From the NCBI GenBank assembly GCA_017695115.1, contig JADILV010000012.1, positions 1 to 64,000 of the forward strand: a stretch of 64,000 bases of DNA, written 5' to 3'. The DNA is from Candidatus Cryptobacteroides avicola (GTDB lineage: Bacteria > Bacteroidota > Bacteroidia > Bacteroidales > UBA932). Position 1 is the first letter of the stretch. Each line of letters starts with the position of its first letter. The notes under the pieces are model-generated. The model did not search any database. It saw only the letters and a list, made by a program, of their open reading frames with translations, and was not told the origin of the DNA. Made by a program: the position numbers and the translations under genes. This document shows positions 1-7,202 of the stretch, one piece after another.

Positions 1-82
1 GGGCGGCATCGGCTCCCGAGAAGGGAAGGGGCCCGCTTGCGGGAAGGACCGCCGGCGGGCATGAACCGGCCGCGCGGAGCAC

Positions 83-901
83 TCAGAACAGTTTCCACAC
101 TAAAGTAACTCCGGCGTTGACCGGGCCGATCCAGTGCTTCGTCCCGTTGCCGCTGCGCACCCGCACTCCGTCTATCACATCGTATTTCTCCGTATCGGCG
201 TTCAGGTAGCCCAGTCCCAGGGTGAAATCAAGTGCCAGTGCCTTATTCAGCCGCAGCTGGTAGCCTCCGGTGATGCCGCCGCCCAGTAGGTCGCCCTGCC
301 TGCCCGTGCCAGAGAACTTGTAGTTGAACTGTCCGGCCTTGAACATGGCTCCGACATACCAGGCTTTCTTCTCACCCAGATACCAGCGCACCTCCGGAGC
401 CACTTCCCAGAGAGCATAGCGGCGGGCGTTGTCATTCCATGTCCACGAGGTCCACGAGCCGTTCACCATGATGCCCACGGACGGGCTGATGCGCCACTCT
501 ATCCCCAAGTCGGGCGTAAGTGTGGCCCAGCGCAGCAGGTTCGCTCGCAGGGAGAGGGTGTATCTGTCCGCATCTTCGGCTTTCCCGGCAGTCTGCCTGT
601 CCCGGAGCCGGCCGTCATACACGGAAGCGGACACGGCGCTCCCGTCCGCACCGGAAGCATTCCAGTCCAGACCGTAGTAGCGTGCTATCCACCCAGGGTC
701 GAAAGCGGTGATGGGATGATGGTTGATTGTAGTGTCGGGGCGCTCCTGCGCCGTGGCAGAATGACCCGGAAACAGGGTCAGAATGAAAGAGAGGACTGCC
801 GTACGCAGTACGGTATGCCTATAGCATCGGAACGATTCCCCCCCCCAGGTGCTATTGTCCAGGAACCGGAGGGACAGTTTTTTCGTAGTCGGTCGATTCA
901 T
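83..901 (-). CDS. DUF3575-type outer-membrane beta-barrel protein with a G9 tract near its start
   Basis: This 272-residue protein has a hydrophobic signal-peptide core at about residues 30-50 ending in SATAQ. A domain rich in alternating beta strands follows and closes with GVTLVWKLF, an aromatic C-terminus typical of outer-membrane barrels. The segment LRANLLRWATLTPDLGIEW matches the DUF3575 pattern, a family often found beside Bacteroidota fimbrial genes. It probably sits in the outer membrane; its exact role is unknown. The N-terminal extension ahead of the signal core is unusually long and contains nine consecutive G (coding strand; plus-strand C run at 838-846), where slippage would shift the frame. 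A good promoter lies upstream at 930-961. The first 82 bases of the window show no recognisable gene. Confidence 0.75.
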   Translation of the reverse strand: MNRPTTKKLSLRFLDNSTWGGESFRCYRHTVLRTAVLSFILTLFPGHSATAQERPDTTINHHPITAFDPGWIARYYGLDWNASGADGSAVSASVYDGRLRDRQTAGKAEDADRYTLSLRANLLRWATLTPDLGIEWRISPSVGIMVNGSWTSWTWNDNARRYALWEVAPEVRWYLGEKKAWYVGAMFKAGQFNYKFSGTGRQGDLLGGGITGGYQLRLNKALALDFTLGLGYLNADTEKYDVIDGVRVRSGNGTKHWIGPVNAGVTLVWKLF

Positions 902-929
902 CGTCTGATATTGTATGTATCGGAAACCG

Positions 930-961
930 CAAAGTTATTTCTCCACTCATTGATTTCCAAA
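930..961 (-). promoter_or_regulatory. Bacteroidota-type promoter for the DUF3575 gene
   Basis: On the minus strand a TTTG (958-961) is followed after 20 bases by TAACTTTG (930-937). This fits the phylum's -33/-7 consensus TTTG-N19-22-TAnnTTTG exactly. The start codon lies about 30 bases further downstream. Confidence 0.7.
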
Positions 962-963
962 TA

Positions 964-986
964 TTTTAACGGATAATCCGTTAAAA
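964..986. promoter_or_regulatory. 23-bp perfect palindrome just upstream of the DUF3575 promoter
   Basis: Two 11-bp arms, TTTTAACGGAT and its exact complement, flank a single A. The site starts 3 bases upstream of the -33 element at 958-961, where an activator or repressor could bind. The arms are A/T-rich at their ends, so a weak terminator for either strand is the alternative reading. Confidence 0.4.
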
Positions 987-1059
987 AACAGTGAAAGCGT
1001 AACGGCAGATTCCTCCACCCCGGACTTCGTCATCCGGTCGGAATGACAAACAAGCGGCA

Positions 1060-2766
1060 TTAATGCGTGCGTAGATATTCGTTGGCCTTTGCCAGTGCAG
1101 GAATTATGTGAGGGAATATATAATCGGTCCCGATCTCCCCGTCAAGGCCGAACTTATGCAATGTGGCCAGTACCTGGGGATTCACCCCGGAAAGAATGAC
1201 ACGGATACCGCGCTTTTCGGTACGCCGGAAAAAGTTGCGCAGGTTCCTGATGCCCGTAGAATCCATGAACGACACCTTTCTCATACGGATGATACGGACC
1301 TTCACTCCGGTCTTCCGGCCTTCCTCCAGTTCTTCCAGACGGCTTGCGAGACCGAAAAAGAACGGGCCGTTGATTTCGTAGACCTCGACGCCGGCAGGAA
1401 TGTCAAGATGCTCGGTATCGTCCAACTGGGCAATCTCGTCGCTCTCCGTAGCCGCTATATGGTCATCGTCAAGCACTTCGATGGAAGAAGTCTCCATGAC
1501 ACGCTTGACAAACAGCACCACAGCCAACAGCACGCCCACCTCGATAGCCACGGTGAGATCCACAAGCACCGTCAGGAAAAACGTGATGAGGAGCACGGCC
1601 ACATCCGCCCTGTCAGCCTTCAGAAGATAGCGGAAAGTGCGCCATTCGCTCATATTGTAGGCCACCACTACCAGTATGGCGGCAAGGCATGACAGAGGTA
1701 TATATACCGCATACGGCATCAGGAAAAGGTATATAAGCAGCAGGACCACGGCATGGATGATACCGGTGACCGGGGATTTTCCGCCGTTGTTGATGCTTGC
1801 CATTGTCCTGGCAAGGGCACCTGTCGCAGGGATACCGCCGAACATCGGGGTGACGATGTTGGCTATGCCCTGGCCTATAAGTTCAGTATTGGAATCATGC
1901 CTGTGTCCTGTGACACCGTCAGCCACCATAGCGGCGAGAAGCGACTCCACCGCACACAGTACGGCTATCGTAAATGCCGGAGAGACAAGCCCTTTGATGG
2001 TCTCGTAATCAAAATGCGGAGCGACCGGTCTGGGCATCGGAAGTCCGGCAGCCAGCTCCGGGAACTTGGAGCCGATGGTGGCAAGCTCCACTCCGGCGAA
2101 CCGGCTCAGCAGCAGAGATGCTACAGTCCCCAATATCAGGGCAATCAGCGACCCGGGGACCTTCTTGCTGAATTTGCCCCAGAATATTATGACCAGCAGG
2201 CAGCACACGCTCATGGCCGTCTCGGCGATGTCCGCCGACCCGATATTCTTTATATAGCATATCCATTCGGGGATGAACCCGGACGGCACCTCGACGTCCA
2301 GACCGAGGAAATCCTTCACCTGGGTGGAAAATATGGTCAAGGCTATACCGCTCGTGAACCCGACCACTATCGGATACGGTATGAACCTGAAAATCGCCCC
2401 CATACGGCACAGGCCCATCACCACCAGGATGACACCCGCCATGATAGTGGCGATGACAAGGCCCTGGATACCGTACTGGGCCACAATACCGGACACTATC
2501 ACGATGAACGCTCCCGTAGGCCCTCCGATAAGATATCTCGAGCCGCCGAATACCGATACCAGAAAACCGGCCACTATGGCAGTAATGAGTCCCTGCTGCG
2601 GAGTCACTCCGCTGGCTATACCGAATGCGATGGCAAGCGGAAGGGCTATGATTCCCACAATCACTCCTGCCGCCAGATCCGATGCAAATGCCGATGAACT
2701 GTACCTTCCTTTCCTGAACAGACTGAAAAATTTAGGTCTGAATGTCTTCCCAAGATCAAACTCCAT
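1060..2766 (-). CDS. SulP-family anion transporter with C-terminal STAS domain
   Basis: The 568 residues have the SulP/SLC26 layout. A hydrophobic transport domain with 10 or more membrane segments covers about residues 25-430, starting with GVIVGIIALPLAIAFGIASG. A cytoplasmic STAS domain follows at about 455-560, carrying the phosphorylation-loop motif MDSTGIRNL. Members move sulfate, bicarbonate or dicarboxylates; the substrate cannot be read from the sequence. No carbonic anhydrase gene lies next to it. It is divergent from the CoA-transferase gene, and a minus-strand TATATTTG -7 box lies at 2791-2798. Confidence 0.93.
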   Translation of the reverse strand: MEFDLGKTFRPKFFSLFRKGRYSSSAFASDLAAGVIVGIIALPLAIAFGIASGVTPQQGLITAIVAGFLVSVFGGSRYLIGGPTGAFIVIVSGIVAQYGIQGLVIATIMAGVILVVMGLCRMGAIFRFIPYPIVVGFTSGIALTIFSTQVKDFLGLDVEVPSGFIPEWICYIKNIGSADIAETAMSVCCLLVIIFWGKFSKKVPGSLIALILGTVASLLLSRFAGVELATIGSKFPELAAGLPMPRPVAPHFDYETIKGLVSPAFTIAVLCAVESLLAAMVADGVTGHRHDSNTELIGQGIANIVTPMFGGIPATGALARTMASINNGGKSPVTGIIHAVVLLLIYLFLMPYAVYIPLSCLAAILVVVAYNMSEWRTFRYLLKADRADVAVLLITFFLTVLVDLTVAIEVGVLLAVVLFVKRVMETSSIEVLDDDHIAATESDEIAQLDDTEHLDIPAGVEVYEINGPFFFGLASRLEELEEGRKTGVKVRIIRMRKVSFMDSTGIRNLRNFFRRTEKRGIRVILSGVNPQVLATLHKFGLDGEIGTDYIFPHIIPALAKANEYLRTH

Positions 2767-2790
2767 ATTGCGCTTTTTTCAAAAATGGCG

Positions 2791-2818
2791 CAAATATAAA
2801 ACAATAACGCTATATTTG
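2791..2818. promoter_or_regulatory. Divergent -7 boxes for SulP (minus) and the CoA-transferase (plus)
   Basis: Minus-strand TATATTTG occupies 2791-2798 and plus-strand TATATTTG occupies 2811-2818. Both match TAnnTTTG. The two are only 12 bases apart, so the promoters overlap and probably compete. No clean TTTG -33 element is visible for either. Confidence 0.55.
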
Positions 2819-2867
2819 GGGCGGAAATCTGACATATTGATCAAAAACCTATAAAAAACATACACTG

Positions 2868-4175
2868 ATGAGGAAAGAGATACATTTCGTTTCGGCGGAC
2901 GAAGCAGTCAAGGCGGTGAAATCGGGAGACCACGTGCATCTGAGCAGCGTTGCCAGTGCGCCCAAGGTACTCATTGAAGCCCTGTGCAGAAGAGGCGAAG
3001 CCGGAGAACTGGAAAATGTAAAGATACACCATCTCCATACTGAAGGCCAGGCACCTTACGCCGATCCGAAGTTTGACGGAATCTTTTTCCACCAGGGATT
3101 CTTCATAGGCTCGAACGTAAGGAAAAGCGTCCAGAGCGGATATTCGGACTACATACCCGTGCTGCTGAGCGAAACGCAGAAACTGTACAGATGCGGAGCC
3201 CTGCCGTGCGATGTCGCGATGATACAGGTATGCCCTCCCGACAAGCACGGATTCGTATCCCTGGGGACATCGGTGGATGCCACGCTTGCCGCGATAGAAT
3301 GTGCCAAGACCGTCATCGCCGTCGTCAACAGATATGTTCCGCGTGCCTGGGGCCAGGCCATCATCCCGATGGACATGATCAACATTTTCGTGGAGGACAA
3401 CACTCCCCTGCTGCCGGCAGAATTCCATGCCCCCAACGAGATCGAAGAAGCCATCGGCAGGAACTGCGCGGAACTGATAGAGGACGGAGCCTGTCTGCAG
3501 ATGGGGATAGGAGCCATACCGAATGCCGTACTGGAGCAGCTTGAAGGCCACAAAGACCTCGGAATCCATACCGAAATGTTTGCGGACGGGGTCCTGAAGC
3601 TGGTCGAAAAAGGAGTGATAAACGGGGCCAGGAAAGGAATAGACAAAGGGAAGATGGTCTCCACGTTCGTCATGGGCTCCCCGCAGTGCTATGAATTCCT
3701 GGATGACAACCCGATGGTCGCCATGATGGACGTCGGCTATACGAACAACCCGTTCAACATAGCGCAGAACCCGAAGACCACAGCCATCAACTCCGCCCTC
3801 CAGGTCGATCTGACCGGACAGGTATGCGCCGACTCGCTCGGCACGAAATTCTACTCGGGTGCAGGCGGCCAGGTGGACTTTATCTACGGGGCATCGCTCT
3901 CCATGGGTGGGAAAGCTATCATCGCCATGCCGTCATGTACGAAAAACGGTGAAAGCAAAATCGCCCCAACACTCCTGAACGGAGCGGGAGTCGTGACTTC
4001 ACGCGCCCACATACACTATCTCGTGACCGAGTACGGGGCCGTCGACCTTTACGGGAAATCCCTTCAGGAAAGGGCGAAACTCATCATCAGCGTCGCACAT
4101 CCGGACCACAGGGAAACTCTGGACAGGGCGGCTTTCGAGCGCTTCGGCCCGCATTACCACAATTTCAGCATATAG
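2868..4175 (+). CDS. Acetyl-CoA hydrolase/CoA-transferase family protein
   Basis: The 435-residue protein belongs to the family of 4-hydroxybutyrate, acetate and butyrate CoA-transferases and acetyl-CoA hydrolases. The segment GIHTEMFADG holds the likely catalytic glutamate (Glu236), which forms the glutamyl-CoA thioester in this family. The glycine-rich GAGGQVDFIYGASLSMGG lines the CoA site. It would be cytosolic and move CoA between short-chain acids, or hydrolyse acetyl-CoA. The window also encodes Ptb, Buk, AckA and a 2-oxoacid:ferredoxin oxidoreductase, so a role in fermentative acid release is reasonable, but the acyl specificity is not visible. The gene is transcribed alone. Confidence 0.9.
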   Translation: MRKEIHFVSADEAVKAVKSGDHVHLSSVASAPKVLIEALCRRGEAGELENVKIHHLHTEGQAPYADPKFDGIFFHQGFFIGSNVRKSVQSGYSDYIPVLLSETQKLYRCGALPCDVAMIQVCPPDKHGFVSLGTSVDATLAAIECAKTVIAVVNRYVPRAWGQAIIPMDMINIFVEDNTPLLPAEFHAPNEIEEAIGRNCAELIEDGACLQMGIGAIPNAVLEQLEGHKDLGIHTEMFADGVLKLVEKGVINGARKGIDKGKMVSTFVMGSPQCYEFLDDNPMVAMMDVGYTNNPFNIAQNPKTTAINSALQVDLTGQVCADSLGTKFYSGAGGQVDFIYGASLSMGGKAIIAMPSCTKNGESKIAPTLLNGAGVVTSRAHIHYLVTEYGAVDLYGKSLQERAKLIISVAHPDHRETLDRAAFERFGPHYHNFSI

Positions 4176-4214
4176 CGTCCGGCACCAGACTTAATTGATT
4201 TTTAAATTTTTAAA

Positions 4215-4245
4215 TTTCAATATTCCTTTTTTTTGAGTATCTTTG
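4215..4245 (+). promoter_or_regulatory. Promoter of the 4.3-16.1 kb operon, with a T8 run in its spacer
   Basis: TATCTTTG at 4238-4245 is a perfect -7 box. TTTC at 4215-4218 stands 19 bases upstream in the -33 position, one mismatch from TTTG. The spacer contains eight consecutive T (4227-4234). No other promoter of this quality appears in the short gaps of the operon, so it probably drives all eight genes. Confidence 0.6.
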
Positions 4246-4289
4246 CAATGTTATTTGTGTGTAGGTAATTTAAACCCTAAAAAACAACG

Positions 4290-4907
4290 ATGCTCAAGAA
4301 ATTTATGGCAGCCGCTCTGCTATTTTTTTGCGTGCACACTGCCAATGCCCAATTCGTGAAAGTCTCCGTAGGTATACGGGGAGAAGGAGTCGCAACGCTG
4401 ACAGGAACAGAAGTAATGCCGAAAACGGGCGTCCAGCTCGGCGGCGGAGGAGGAATCTTCACCGGGTTGAAATTCGGCAAGGTCCTGGGACTCCAGGTAG
4501 AAGGGCTGTATACATACCATACGGCCGGCTACAATTTCAGTTCTGACGGATCATCATCCACTGTTCCCATTTCCACCACCCACACATACATCGACATTCC
4601 TATATGTCTCCAGCTCTGGCTTGGAAAAGGATTCGCCTTTGAAGGAGGGTACCAGCAGTCCATCGCCCTGTCCGGGACAATCAACATAGACGGAGACACG
4701 GCACCCGACAACGGCATCCTTGACTATGGAAGCGTAGTCACGGGAATGATCATCAACATGGGAAAGGCGGCCTTTCTCAATTTCCGCTTCACCAAAGCGT
4801 TGGGATACAGTTATGTCATGACCACCGAGCCGAGCAAGAACATGACGGTTCAGGTAGGGCTCGGATTCCGCCTGTTCAACAGCAGGCAGAAAGTTTTCAA
4901 GAAATAA
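4290..4907 (+). CDS. Exported outer-membrane beta-barrel protein (PorT-like), first gene of operon
   Basis: This 205-residue protein begins with a signal peptide (hydrophobic residues about 5-20, cleavage likely after ANA). About 180 residues of alternating beta strands follow, rich in glycine and aromatics, including QVEGLYTYHTAGYNF and the closing VQVGLGFRLF. This is the look of a small eight-stranded PorT/OmpA-like barrel. It leads a run of eight plus-strand genes separated by 4-24 bases. In that setting it could anchor or help export the following lipoproteins, but this is inference from position. No catalytic motif is visible. Confidence 0.75.
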   Translation: MLKKFMAAALLFFCVHTANAQFVKVSVGIRGEGVATLTGTEVMPKTGVQLGGGGGIFTGLKFGKVLGLQVEGLYTYHTAGYNFSSDGSSSTVPISTTHTYIDIPICLQLWLGKGFAFEGGYQQSIALSGTINIDGDTAPDNGILDYGSVVTGMIINMGKAAFLNFRFTKALGYSYVMTTEPSKNMTVQVGLGFRLFNSRQKVFKK

Positions 4908-4919
4908 GGAGGACTGACC

Positions 4920-7178
4920 ATGGCAAGAACATTCAAGAATACATTTATCTGTTTCGGAGCGGTTGCGGTTGCCGCCCTTTCATTGTGCCGGTGCACGCAT
5001 CCTTTCGAGGAGGGGATGACCGGATCATTCCCGTCATCGGGTTCCGATGACGAATTCGAACTGTTGACCGGAGGCTACATATCGGTACCTGCCACAGGAA
5101 GCCGGGAAGAACGCACAAAGACCATTGAAATCAGAACCGGTTCCGGTATCCTCACCGACGTTGAATACCTCATCGGCAGCTCCGGCTGGATATCAATCAC
5201 CGACAAGGAGACAAACAGCTCTACCAAACGCGCCACCGTCACCTTTACAGCATCTGAAAACACATCTTCGGACCCGAGAAGTGCAGACATCATCATATCT
5301 TCGGCATTCGGAGGGAACTCGGTTTCCGTCCATGTCACCCAGAGCGGGAACGGGGAATACCCGGATGAAGAAGAAACATATTACGGAGACCTCTACCTGA
5401 TGACCCAGGAAGATGTGGACAATTTCCGATATACCTGTATCGAAGGCCAGATGATCATAGGCAATAACATTTACGGAGGCTACATGACCTCATACAACAG
5501 GCCGGATCTCTATTTCGACGGCAGCGACATCACAGACATCTCGAACCTCAGCAGGCTCACCAGCGTAACCGGAGGCATAATCATGGTCTCCAACACAAAC
5601 CTTTATGATGCATGGCCTTTATGTAATGTATCCACTCCGTTCATAGAGTTCACGGACATGCCGTCCGATGCAGTCCGCACATACGCCGAAAACGGAGGCA
5701 ACGTACCGGAACTTTACATCACATCCATCTCTGGAAATTTCTATGACATGTCGTTCGTCCGGAACATGTACAATCTGGAATATCTCATGCTGAGAGGCAA
5801 CATGATAGACAATTTCAGCGGCATAGGGGATGCGACGAACCTGCAGCGTCTCGATCTTTATGAAAATGAGATTTCATATCTTGACGGCCTCGAAAGTTCA
5901 TGGTCGCTCCGGGACATAGTGATTTCAGGTGACGGGCTGCTGCAGAACATCAACGTGCTTGCGGACATGTCAGAGCTGTCATCGGTATATCTTTCAAACC
6001 TGAATATTTCCGAAAGCCAGGTAAACTATATCCGGGCCGCCAACCCGGATCTTTCCATTTCGACAGAAAATCTGAACGGAAGTACATACCTTACGGCATC
6101 CGTTCCGGAAACCAACATGTCTTCAGCCATACTGCAGTTCGGCGTCTACAACATGTATGACTCCGACATTACGGAATACGGAGTCATCGTCCGCGAGGAA
6201 TATGCAGGCTTCGATTTCCTGTCAAGACAGCCTGCAGAATGGCCCTTTGTAAACGGGCAGGAATATCAAGAAGAATATCAAGGACTTTCATCCAACAGCG
6301 GATACCGTTTCTGGTCCTATGCCATAGACACCAACGGCAGCATACACCTTTCGCCGGAATGCAGTTTCCGGACATCGGAGGAAGAACTCTATAGCTTCGA
6401 CATAACACTCACGGCTCCGACATTTGACAATACCGGAGAGTATGTAAATGATTATCCGTACATGTACGGAAAGGAATTCAAGACAATAGACAATGCCTAT
6501 ATCACAGCGGAAGACATACAGCTGAACAGTACCGGAGAAGATACGTGGACTTTCACTACCGCTGCCGGAATAAAGAACCTGCTGTTCTCAAACAGACTCT
6601 CGGATTCCCATATATCGTGGGCATTTTCCGGAGATGAAAATGAAGTTTTTTGGAGTTACGACCAGAATGGGACTGAAGGCACAGGTGGTGATCTGCTTAT
6701 TGCTGCCATGAGAACCGAAGTCAACGGAAACATGATTGAGTACAGAAACCTTATAAGACCGGTATCCAAGGTAGACATCGGGCTGAGAATAGACGGAAAC
6801 TTCGATATCTCGAGGATCAGCAGAATAGAAGCAACCATGGATAACCTATATAGCGGATGCGCTATTTCAAGCCTTACAGAAGAAATGTCGCATTATGGAA
6901 ATACGACAAATACATTTTCCGGTGAAGAATGGTCTGACCGGACTATTTTCGCCGCAACCGACCAATATATCTTCCCTAATGTAGATGGAACGTGCAGCAA
7001 AGTAGATTTCCGTGTATTAATGACAGACGGCAGTACGATAAACCTGCATGGAACGCTGAATGAGCCTCTTACCGCAAACAATGACTACGCAATCGGATTC
7101 TATGTAACATGGAACAGTTCTGACAGCACTTTCACTATCGATGAAATAGACGTCGTGGAGGATGTCATAGAATTTTAA
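4920..7178 (+). CDS. Large surface lipoprotein: BACON, leucine-rich repeats, Fn3-like, C-terminal FimB/Mfa2-like domain
   Basis: The 752 residues start with a lipoprotein signal (ALSLC, acylated Cys about 23). A BACON-like domain follows at about 50-140, with SSGWISI and a closing VHVTQSG. Irregular internalin-type leucine-rich repeats run from about 200 to 378 (LQRLDLYENEISYLDGL is one). An Fn3-like module ending in FRTSEEE covers about 388-487. The C-terminal 260 residues (GGDLLIAAM, RPVSKVDIGLRI, TANNDYAIGFYV) resemble fimbrial anchor lipoproteins of the FimB/Mfa2 type. It is probably surface exposed and binds protein or glycan. The gene is 12 bases after the barrel gene and 24 before a second LRR lipoprotein gene. 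Confidence 0.7.
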   Translation: MARTFKNTFICFGAVAVAALSLCRCTHPFEEGMTGSFPSSGSDDEFELLTGGYISVPATGSREERTKTIEIRTGSGILTDVEYLIGSSGWISITDKETNSSTKRATVTFTASENTSSDPRSADIIISSAFGGNSVSVHVTQSGNGEYPDEEETYYGDLYLMTQEDVDNFRYTCIEGQMIIGNNIYGGYMTSYNRPDLYFDGSDITDISNLSRLTSVTGGIIMVSNTNLYDAWPLCNVSTPFIEFTDMPSDAVRTYAENGGNVPELYITSISGNFYDMSFVRNMYNLEYLMLRGNMIDNFSGIGDATNLQRLDLYENEISYLDGLESSWSLRDIVISGDGLLQNINVLADMSELSSVYLSNLNISESQVNYIRAANPDLSISTENLNGSTYLTASVPETNMSSAILQFGVYNMYDSDITEYGVIVREEYAGFDFLSRQPAEWPFVNGQEYQEEYQGLSSNSGYRFWSYAIDTNGSIHLSPECSFRTSEEELYSFDITLTAPTFDNTGEYVNDYPYMYGKEFKTIDNAYITAEDIQLNSTGEDTWTFTTAAGIKNLLFSNRLSDSHISWAFSGDENEVFWSYDQNGTEGTGGDLLIAAMRTEVNGNMIEYRNLIRPVSKVDIGLRIDGNFDISRISRIEATMDNLYSGCAISSLTEEMSHYGNTTNTFSGEEWSDRTIFAATDQYIFPNVDGTCSKVDFRVLMTDGSTINLHGTLNEPLTANNDYAIGFYVTWNSSDSTFTIDEIDVVEDVIEF

Positions 7179-7202
7179 TTCACAACTTACTGAAGACTGA
7201 AG

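Noticed and set aside
1753..2697. 314-codon plus-strand frame inside the SulP gene
   Set aside because: The translation is low-complexity and charged with no domain; the SulP frame on the other strand explains the region fully.
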